From positions 1 through 10,111 of the forward strand of contig JAPUFN010000171.1 of NCBI GenBank assembly GCA_027293665.1: 10,111 bases of DNA. The letters run 5' to 3'. Origin of the DNA: Gammaproteobacteria bacterium. Lineage in GTDB: Bacteria; Pseudomonadota; Gammaproteobacteria; Pseudomonadales; Azotimanducaceae. Made by a program: the position numbers and the translations under genes. The notes under the pieces are model-generated. The model searched no databases and was not told the origin of the DNA. It worked only from the letters and a program-made list of their open reading frames with translations. This document shows, in pieces, positions 1 to 5,878 of this stretch. Position 1 is the first letter of the stretch, and every line of letters starts with the position of its first letter.

Positions 1-125
1 TGGTCGTGCCGCAGGAATATGTGGATGCGTATCTCGACGAAGGCGTCAATCAATTCAAGTATGAAGTGGGCGCCAAGGAGGAAAGCGGCAACCAGACCTT
101 TACCGAAGAAGAGTTTGAGATTTAG
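1..125 (+). CDS. 3' end of an unrecognised protein (partial)
   Basis: An open frame enters from the left edge (first whole codon at 3) and ends at TAG 123-125, giving about 40 C-terminal residues. The tail is strongly acidic, with runs such as AKEESGNQ and FTEEEFEI, and contains no motif I can assign to a family. Codon usage looks coding, and the stop is followed by a GC-rich hairpin, so a true gene end is likely. The function cannot be stated from this fragment. It lies upstream of, and in the same direction as, the HEAT-repeat lipoprotein gene, with an 80-bp gap between stop and start. Confidence 0.6.
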   Translation, partial: VVPQEYVDAYLDEGVNQFKYEVGAKEESGNQTFTEEEFEI

Positions 126-156
126 CCCACAACACGGGACCGATAAACCGTCGAAC

Positions 157-178
157 CGGGGCGCCTGAGGGCGCCCCG
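157..178 (+). terminator. GC-rich hairpin after the left-edge gene
   Basis: A perfect 9-bp stem (157-165 with 170-178) closes a TGAG tetraloop, 31 bp after the stop codon of the left-edge gene. It would be a very stable RNA hairpin, but no T-run follows (GTCACGC comes next), so it is not a classical intrinsic terminator. It may still stop or protect the upstream transcript, or fold in the 5' leader of the lipoprotein gene, whose start lies 28 bp downstream. Confidence 0.45.
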
Positions 179-205
179 TCACGCAACCACGGGAAGCACC
201 ACTCG

Positions 206-886
206 ATGTCCTACAGGTTCATGAGCATTTACCTCACTGTGTTGGTATTGACTGCATGTGGCGGTCCAGCGGCTAAAATTGCGGACAGGCCGCACGCGAA
301 AGCCCAAATTGAAGGCACGCAGCAGCGTGATTCCAATTGGGGACAGGCAGCAACCAACAGCGCCATTCAATATGTAGACCAGTTTCAGGACAGGCAGCAC
401 GCTCAGGACGAAGCGCTGGAAAACCTGCGGTTTGCTCTTGCGGATGCTGATTCTGAAGTGCGAGTTGAGGCAGTCGCGCAGCTGACGGAGTTCACGGGTG
501 AATATATCGCAGACCTTCTCAGTTACGCATACATCGATCCACACACGTCGGTGAGGATGGAGGTCGTTGACGCCATCGGTGACATCGGTGGCGATCGCGC
601 GCTGTCGTTGCTCAGCATCGCGCTGACCGATGATCGCAATGAAGTTCGAGAAGCAGCGGTGGAAGCCTGTTCCAGTATCGGTGGGGATGCTGCGGCGATG
701 GTCCTCAGCACCGCACTCGCTGATGAAGACGCCGAAATCCGCGAAGAGGTGCTGTACGCACTCCACGAGATCGGTGGTTCGGTCGCACAGGGTCTACTGC
801 AGCAAGCGCTTAGCGACGAAGACGAAGAACTTCGAAAACTCGCGGGTACTCTCCTGCAGCGAACGCCTACAGCAGATCTGCAGTAA
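206..886 (+). CDS. HEAT-repeat lipoprotein
   Basis: This encodes 226 residues. The N-terminus is a short lipoprotein signal: Arg4, a hydrophobic core at about 6-15, and the lipobox Leu-Thr-Ala-Cys with the lipidated Cys at 18, followed by Gly-Gly. The mature protein should be anchored in a membrane and face the periplasm. Residues 20-65 look like a polar linker. From about 70 to the end lie HEAT-like helical repeats with an exact 31-residue period: an acidic turn plus Val/Leu-Arg motif recurs at about 80, 111, 142, 173 and 204, and the interior repeats share Ile-Gly-Gly before the next helix. Such repeats usually serve protein binding; no catalytic domain is visible. The ATG at 206 has GGGAAG nine bases upstream; a second in-frame ATG at 221 would shorten the signal. 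The partner and process are unknown. The gene ends inside the 3' end of the opposite-strand gene. Confidence 0.85.
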   Translation: MSYRFMSIYLTVLVLTACGGPAAKIADRPHAKAQIEGTQQRDSNWGQAATNSAIQYVDQFQDRQHAQDEALENLRFALADADSEVRVEAVAQLTEFTGEYIADLLSYAYIDPHTSVRMEVVDAIGDIGGDRALSLLSIALTDDRNEVREAAVEACSSIGGDAAAMVLSTALADEDAEIREEVLYALHEIGGSVAQGLLQQALSDEDEELRKLAGTLLQRTPTADLQ

Positions 887-1833
887 CCGTCCGATCTCCC
901 ACCCAGGCACGGATGCCACGCTGGCGCAGTAAAAACACCGTCATCGCACAAATGCCGATCACGTCGCCACGTACAACATAAGAGTAAGCCGGATCAAGAT
1001 CTTCCAGTAATCCTCGCACGCTGGCGACCGCCTCCCAGCCTGGCACACGCAGTTCTCTGCACCGCGCGCCGGGTAGGTCTGGCGTATTGATCAGTTGTTG
1101 CGCACCGCTGCTCCGCCGCGCAGGGTTGCCGCCTGCAACGTGCACCAGCAAGTTTTCCAACCAGTTCTGAAAACAGTCGCGTTCGAGCCTCATCACACAA
1201 CCGCGTTCGACCATGGTGACGGAAGCATTGCGTGGTCCGCCACACAGAAGTGCATCTTCGCCAAAAAAATCACCTGGGCTAAGTTCACGCAATACCCGCT
1301 TGCCAAGATGCACGCGCGAGTGCCTCCCGGCCAATCGCCATGATATAGCTGCAGTCAGCTGGTGCGCCGTGTTCGATGATGAGTTCGCCCGGGAGGCACT
1401 CGCGCGGCTGCAGGTCACCCAGAATCCGCTGCCAGACCGCAGGGGCGAGTTGCGACATCATGTGTGAGCGCAGAAATCGGATCTGCCACTCGTCCGCATC
1501 ACTTTGCTCCTCTGCACCGGCAGCGCCGCCTTCGAGCAGGAAAGCGATGGGGCTGGTGTCCACCCGCAACCATTCACACCGACTCATCGTCAGTACCCCG
1601 TCCACACCCGGGTAGACGGCGGTGCGACAGGTTCGTGCGTTCACGATCCCATCCGGGGCAAAGGTTTTTACCCGGCCCCGCACCAGATAAAAGGCATCTT
1701 CCAGGACCTGTCCCGGTCTTATCAGCCACCGATTTGCCGGGATCCGCATCCGCCGCGTGTGCCGGGCCACTGTCATCAACGCCGGCCAATCGAGATTGGC
1801 GAACGCTTCGAACTGGCGCAGGTTTTCTATCAC
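867..1833 (-). pseudogene. Frameshifted cNMP-binding-domain protein with rhodanese-like tail
   Basis: Two overlapping frames, 1833-1285 (182 codons from GTG) and one open to the TAG at 867, together make one protein of about 320 residues. The first frame carries a degenerate cyclic-nucleotide-binding-like domain (about 1-120) and the start of a second (about 127-169, with PGELIIEHG). The second frame continues that domain with VHLGK, LSPGDFFGEDALL and PRNASV, matching the phosphate-binding cassette of CRP/cNMP domains. A C-terminal stretch resembles the end of a rhodanese fold (YVVRGD...VFLLRQRGIRAWV), but the usual catalytic Cys position reads Arg. No helix-turn-helix is visible, so this is not an obvious CRP-type transcription factor. 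The frame break falls between the Arg codon at 1327-1329 and the Val codon at 1311-1313, where 13 bases lie instead of a multiple of three. The gene follows purD by 92 bp. It may be a real pseudogene or an assembly or sequencing error. Confidence 0.75.
1314..1405. repeat. 17-bp perfect inverted repeat spanning the frameshift
   Basis: GCGCGAGTGCCTCCCGG at 1314-1330 is the exact reverse complement of 1389-1405, with a 58-bp spacer. Both arms lie inside the cNMP-domain gene. The right arm encodes a normal-looking stretch (PRECLPGE) in the first frame. The left arm covers exactly the bases where the reading frame breaks. A perfect 17-bp match at this spot is unlikely by chance and suggests that the left arm was copied from the right arm. 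Confidence 0.9.
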
Positions 1834-1925
1834 GCACGCAGACTAACCGTCGCTGCGTAGCGGATTTAAGACGTAGCGTCTGCAGCGGTGTTGAGAAATC
1901 TCTGTAATTTGCCTGAGAAGGTAAC
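1834..1925. other. Intergenic gap between purD and the cNMP gene
   Basis: These 92 bp hold no gene. They contain small dyads: GCAGAC at 1838-1843 with GTCTGC at 1878-1883, CGCT-GCGT-AGCG at 1851-1862, and GACG-TAG-CGTC at 1870-1880. The 7-mer CGTAGCG occurs twice, at 1856-1862 and 1872-1878. The nested dyads could form a structured leader for the GTG-initiated cNMP gene or a 3' structure for purD, but no T-run or clear -35/-10 pair is seen on the minus strand. Confidence 0.3.
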
Positions 1926-3209
1926 TCAGCTGCGTCGGCTGATCGCCCGATAACCGATATCCCGGCGGTAGTAACAATCGCGCCAGTCAATCTGCGCCAC
2001 ACTCGCATAGGCCTTTGCCTGCGCCGCTGCAACCGTATCACCCAGCCCGACCACACACAGTACACGCCCGCCATTTGTCACGACCTCGCCATCGACAATT
2101 GTCGTGCCGGCGTGGAACGTTTTTACGTCCTGATCCGTCATCTCTGCAAGCCCGGATATCACATCGCCCTTGTCGTATCCCAGCGGGTATCCTCCCGCCG
2201 CCATTACCACGCCGAGCGCCACCCGGTCGTCCCAGAGCAATTCCGCCTCGGCCAGGCCACCTGCCAGCGCCTTCTGACATAACTCCACGAGATCCGAGCG
2301 CAATCGCATCATCACTGGCTGCGCTTCGGGATCGCCAAATCGACAATTGAATTCGATGACCTTGGCAGTGCCATCCGCCATGATCATGAGTCCGGCATAT
2401 AGAAATCCGACAAAAGGCGCCCCGTCTGCAGACATGCCTGCCATGGTGGGTTGGATAACCTCCCGCATGATCCGGGCATGCACATCCTGACTCACCACGG
2501 GTGCAGGAGAGTACGCTCCCATGCCGCCTGTGTTGGGTCCCTTGTCACCATCGTCTCTGGCTTTGTGATCCTGCGAGCTCGCAAATGGCAGAGCGGTTAC
2601 GCCGTCACAGATACAGATGAAACTCGCCTCCTCACCATCGAGAAATTCTTCTACCACCACCTGCCGACCGGCCGCACCAAAAGCGTCGCCACCGAGCATA
2701 TCCCTGACGGCAGTCAGTGCTTCATCCTCACTGCGCGCGACCACCACACCTTTCCCTGCAGCAAGGCCGTCGGCCTTGACGACGATGGGAGCACCTTGCT
2801 CCCGGATGTAGGCTTCCGCAGCGGCCACCTCGGTGAACGTTGCATAGGCGCCCGTGGGGATAGCGTGACGAGCGAGAAAATCCTTGGTGAACGCTTTTGA
2901 TCCTTCCAACTGCGCAGCCTTTCTGCTCGGCCCGAAACATGGCATACCGGCCTGCTGAAAATAGTCGGTGATACCATCAACCAGAGGCACCTCCGGGCCG
3001 ACAATCGTCAGCGCTACGTCCGCATCGCGCGCGAAATCGACCAGCTTTGCAAAATCTGCGACGTCGATTGCAACATTCTCACACTTGGCTTCCGTAGCAG
3101 TCCCGGCGTTACCAGGACTGACGAACACCGTGTCGACCGTAGCACTCTGTGCCGCCTTCCAGGCGAGCGCGTGTTCTCTGCCACCGCTGCCGATCACCAG
3201 AATATTCAT
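1926..3209 (-). CDS. purD: Phosphoribosylamine-glycine ligase (GAR synthetase)
   Basis: PurD joins 5-phosphoribosylamine to glycine with ATP, the second step of de novo purine synthesis, in the cytosol. The 427 residues match the usual family length. The N-terminal pre-ATP-grasp domain opens with LVIGSGGREHALAW (4-17) and has the SPGNAGT loop (31-37) and GPEVPLVDG (71-79). The ATP-grasp core carries VVKADGLAAGKGV (143-155), the acidic VVVEEFLDGEE (184-194), SSQDHKARDDGDKGPNTGGMGAYSP split over 211-235, and the metal-binding EFNCRFGDPE (286-295). The C-terminal domain ends at about 420. The ATG at 3209 has a G-run about seven bases upstream. It lies 58 bp after purH on the same strand, the standard purH-purD arrangement, so cotranscription is expected. 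No PurR-like operator is seen in the gap. Nothing looks damaged. Confidence 0.98.
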   Translation of the reverse strand: MNILVIGSGGREHALAWKAAQSATVDTVFVSPGNAGTATEAKCENVAIDVADFAKLVDFARDADVALTIVGPEVPLVDGITDYFQQAGMPCFGPSRKAAQLEGSKAFTKDFLARHAIPTGAYATFTEVAAAEAYIREQGAPIVVKADGLAAGKGVVVARSEDEALTAVRDMLGGDAFGAAGRQVVVEEFLDGEEASFICICDGVTALPFASSQDHKARDDGDKGPNTGGMGAYSPAPVVSQDVHARIMREVIQPTMAGMSADGAPFVGFLYAGLMIMADGTAKVIEFNCRFGDPEAQPVMMRLRSDLVELCQKALAGGLAEAELLWDDRVALGVVMAAGGYPLGYDKGDVISGLAEMTDQDVKTFHAGTTIVDGEVVTNGGRVLCVVGLGDTVAAAQAKAYASVAQIDWRDCYYRRDIGYRAISRRS

Positions 3210-3267
3210 GCAATTGCCCCCGTTACTTCTCTACACCGACCAACACCCTACGAGCACCGCCAGAAGC

Positions 3268-4830
3268 CTAATGCCTGAAGTGACGTATGCCGGTGAACAC
3301 CATCGCCATCCCGTGCTCGTTGGCCGCGGCGATGACTTCATCATCGCGCATCGAGCCACCTGGCTGGATGACCGCTGAAATCCCCACGCCTGCTGCAGCG
3401 TCAATACCATCTCTGAAAGGAAAAAAAGCATCCGATGCCATCACGGAGCCCGCGACCTCGAGCCCTTCTTCAGTGGCTTTGAGGCCGGCAATTTTTGCGC
3501 TGATAACCCGGCTCATCTGACCGGCTCCAACACCAATCGTCTGGCTGTTCCTTGCATAAACAATCGCATTCGACTTCACAAACCACGCAACTTTCCAGGC
3601 AAATTCCAGATCGGTAAGCTCCGCCGCCGTCGGTTCGCGATCACTGACAACGTTCAAACCATCAGGGTTCCAACAGGTTTCATCGGCCGACTGCAGCAAC
3701 AAGCCGCCACCAACCCGTTTAAATTCCATTCCACGACCACCCGCGCTGAGTTCGCCCGCTCGTAAGAGACGGACGTTCTTCTTCTTCGCCGCCGCAAGCA
3801 CCGCAGCGTCAGCCACCTCCGGTGCGATCACGACCTCCACGAACTGCCTCTCGAGAATCATTTCAAGTGTTGCAGCGTCCAACGATCTGTTGAAAGCAAC
3901 AATTCCACCGAACGCAGAGGTCGGATCCGTGGCAAACGCCAGATCATATGCAGCCGCGATATCCCCAGCCTCGGCAACTCCACACGGGTTGGCATGTTTC
4001 ACGATCACACAAGCTGGATTCTCAAACACTTTTACGCACTCAAGCGCGGCATCTGTGTCGGCCACATTGTTATATGAAAGCGCTTTACCCTGCAGTTGCT
4101 CCAGACTGGCAACAGTGCCAGGGACGATGCGCGCTTCCCGATAAAATGCAGCAGTCTGATGAGGATTCTCGCCATAGCGCATCTCGGCGAGTTTTTGAAA
4201 GCTCATCGTCAACGAATCCGGAAATACCTCAGCCGCACCCAGATAACCGGAAACGATCGTGTCGTAGCGAGCGGTATGGCGAAACGCCTTGATCGCAAAC
4301 CGCCGCCGCATTTCCAGATTCGTGGCACCGTCTGCCAGACCCGTCACAACCTCCGCATAGTCGCCAGGATCGACAACCACCAGCACATCATTGTGGTTCT
4401 TGGCAGCCGAGCGGACCATGGCAGGACCGCCGATATCGATGTTCTCGATGGCCAAATCCAACGTGCAATCCGGGCGGGCGATAGTCTGTTCAAACGGGTA
4501 TAGATTGACCACCACCAGATCGATCTGCACGATGCCGTTGTCCGCCATGACGGCTTCATCGACGCCGCGCCTGCCTAGTATCCCGCCGTGAATCTTCGGA
4601 TGCAGTGTCTTAACCCGACCATCCATCATTTCCGGAAAACCCGTATGCGCGGAGACTTCCTGTACCGGGATACCCGCATCGCCAATCACCGTGAAGGTGC
4701 CCCCGGTCGATAGCAATTCAACGCCATTGTCAGTCAGTGACTGCGCCAGCTCGACGATGCCTGTCTTGTCGGAAACACTCAGCAGTGCGCGGGTGATTTT
4801 TCGGTTCGATGGGTCGCTCTGATCAGTCAT
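3268..4830 (-). CDS. purH: Bifunctional AICAR transformylase / IMP cyclohydrolase
   Basis: PurH performs the last two steps of IMP synthesis: formylation of AICAR with 10-formyl-tetrahydrofolate, then ring closure. From the ATG at 4830 the protein has 520 residues, the family norm; the frame is open a further 26 codons upstream, but those overlap dusB and are not conserved-looking. The N-terminal cyclohydrolase (MGS-like) domain shows LLSVSDKTG (16-24), LSTGGT (40-45), GRVKTLHPKIHGG (71-83) and NLYPF (109-113). The transformylase domain shows MRYGENPHQ (217-225), the catalytic Lys-His pair in VKHANPCG (277-284), SAFGGIVAFNR (305-315) and the typical C-terminus FTGIRHFRH. The start overlaps the dusB stop as ATGA (4827-4830), implying translational coupling; no strong ribosome site precedes it. 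The usual intervening gene fis is missing. Confidence 0.98.
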   Translation of the reverse strand: MTDQSDPSNRKITRALLSVSDKTGIVELAQSLTDNGVELLSTGGTFTVIGDAGIPVQEVSAHTGFPEMMDGRVKTLHPKIHGGILGRRGVDEAVMADNGIVQIDLVVVNLYPFEQTIARPDCTLDLAIENIDIGGPAMVRSAAKNHNDVLVVVDPGDYAEVVTGLADGATNLEMRRRFAIKAFRHTARYDTIVSGYLGAAEVFPDSLTMSFQKLAEMRYGENPHQTAAFYREARIVPGTVASLEQLQGKALSYNNVADTDAALECVKVFENPACVIVKHANPCGVAEAGDIAAAYDLAFATDPTSAFGGIVAFNRSLDAATLEMILERQFVEVVIAPEVADAAVLAAAKKKNVRLLRAGELSAGGRGMEFKRVGGGLLLQSADETCWNPDGLNVVSDREPTAAELTDLEFAWKVAWFVKSNAIVYARNSQTIGVGAGQMSRVISAKIAGLKATEEGLEVAGSVMASDAFFPFRDGIDAAAGVGISAVIQPGGSMRDDEVIAAANEHGMAMVFTGIRHFRH

Positions 4831-5792
4831 CCGAGGGCCGCGAGAAAGTCCTGCTGTTCCAGCGCACCTTCGAGGCGATTGAACGCAACGACGAACGATC
4901 GCCGCCACGCTTCATCCGCCAGTTCGTCGAGTTTTTCGAAATACCAACGAACATGCTTGCGGGCAACGCGGACACCCGCTGGCCCGTAAAATTTCTGCAT
5001 CGCAGCGACGTGGCCCCGAATCACACTCAGCTTTTCGACAAGACTCAACTCTCCCGTCACTCCCGCAATCTGCCCTGGCAACCAGGGCGCTCCGAGTGCC
5101 GCGCGGCCGATCATGACGCCATCGACACCCGTTGCGGCACCAACCTTTGCAGCCTGCGCCGGAGACTCGATATCGCCATTGGCGAAAACGGGAATAGAGA
5201 CCGCCGCCTTGATCGCAGCGACGGTCTCATGCTCGACCTCGCCGTTGAAGCGACAGGCTCGTGTCCGGCCATGCACGGCAATCGCCTGCGCACCCTGACC
5301 TTCCGCGATTCGCGCGATCTCGACGCCATTTTTCTGTGCGAGAGAAAAGCCGGTCCGGATCTTGACTGTTACCGGAATCGGCACGGCCTGCACCGTCGCT
5401 CCAATGATCTGTGCGACGAGTGCTTCATCTTTCAGCAATTGGGACCCTGCCGCCTTGCGGCAGACTTTTTTTGCGGGACAGCCAAAGTTAATATCGATGA
5501 TGTCCGCACCATCGCGCCAATGACTGACGGCCGCCTGGGCGACCGTCGCCGCATCTCCTCCCGCAATCTGCACGCTTACCGGTGTAATACCGGCCACGGG
5601 TTGCCGTCTGAGTCGGGATTTTTCGGTGTGCCACAAATCCGCTTTCGCGCTGACCATCTCACAAACGACATAGCCGGCACCAAACCGCCAGGCCAGAGCG
5701 CGGAAAGGCGCGTCCGTGATGCCCGCCATGGGCGCGAGCAGCACCGGGTTGCGGAGGTTGTGCGGTCCGATGGAGATCGCTGCGCGAGTCAA
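4827..5792 (-). CDS. dusB: tRNA-dihydrouridine synthase B
   Basis: DusB is an FMN- and NADPH-dependent enzyme that reduces specific uridines in the tRNA D-loop. The 321 residues fit the family. Visible are the FMN-binding LLAPMAGITDAPFR (18-31), VQIAGG (74-79), the catalytic Cys105 in DINFGCPAKKV (100-110), Lys144 in VTVKIRTG, His174 in VHGRTRA, and FANGDI (203-208). The C-terminal helical domain has RVARKHVRWYF. Residue 111 is Cys where the family usually has Asn (KKVN). The start is TTG at 5792: it gives an N-terminus (ISIGPHNLRNPVLLAPMAGI, from residue 6) that aligns well with known DusB proteins, and the ATG at 5820 is out of frame. An AGG lies about 11 bases upstream. The stop overlaps the purH start. 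It lies 86 bp downstream of the DUF3426 gene, the widest gap within the aroQ-to-purD run. Confidence 0.97.
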   Translation of the reverse strand: MTRAAISIGPHNLRNPVLLAPMAGITDAPFRALAWRFGAGYVVCEMVSAKADLWHTEKSRLRRQPVAGITPVSVQIAGGDAATVAQAAVSHWRDGADIIDINFGCPAKKVCRKAAGSQLLKDEALVAQIIGATVQAVPIPVTVKIRTGFSLAQKNGVEIARIAEGQGAQAIAVHGRTRACRFNGEVEHETVAAIKAAVSIPVFANGDIESPAQAAKVGAATGVDGVMIGRAALGAPWLPGQIAGVTGELSLVEKLSVIRGHVAAMQKFYGPAGVRVARKHVRWYFEKLDELADEAWRRSFVVAFNRLEGALEQQDFLAALG

Positions 5793-5803
5793 GCGGGTGG
5801 CCT

Positions 5804-5831
5804 AAAAAAAGGGGCGCCATCATACCCTTTC
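5804..5831 (-). terminator. Weak hairpin with T-run just upstream of dusB
   Basis: Read on the minus strand, GAAAGGG is followed by an 11-base loop, then CCCTTT running into TTTT. The 6-bp stem pairs 5825-5830 with 5808-5813, and the T-run is 5804-5807. It has the form of an intrinsic terminator or attenuator, but the stem is short and half A-T. It sits between the DUF3426 stop and the dusB start, so it could partly separate the upstream accB-prma-type genes from dusB-purH-purD. No clear promoter is visible downstream of it. Confidence 0.3.
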
Positions 5832-5878
5832 GATCGGCCGGACGTCGATTGGCAGCAGCTCAAAGGTTGGCAGCGTAA

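Noticed and set aside
179..766. A minus-strand open frame of 195 codons across the HEAT lipoprotein gene
   Set aside because: The plus-strand reading has a ribosome site, lipobox and perfectly periodic repeats; the minus reading has no recognisable feature.
1314..1405. The 17-bp inverted repeat as the ends of an insertion element or an operator
   Set aside because: Only 58 bp lie between the arms, with no transposase or target duplication, and both arms are within coding sequence.
1285..1418. Programmed ribosomal frameshifting in the cNMP-domain gene
   Set aside because: No slippery heptamer or downstream stimulatory structure typical of programmed shifts is seen at 1313-1330, and the extra bases lie within a repeat arm, so mutation or error explains it better.
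4831..4908. An upstream purH start giving 26 extra N-terminal residues
   Set aside because: Those codons overlap the dusB coding end, the added residues look unlike any PurH N-terminus, and the ATG at 4830 gives the standard 520-residue protein.
5793..5820. ATG at 5820 as the dusB start with a slip in the T-run
   Set aside because: It is out of frame; losing one T leads to an immediate TAG and adding two T also gives TAG, so no simple slip joins it to dusB.
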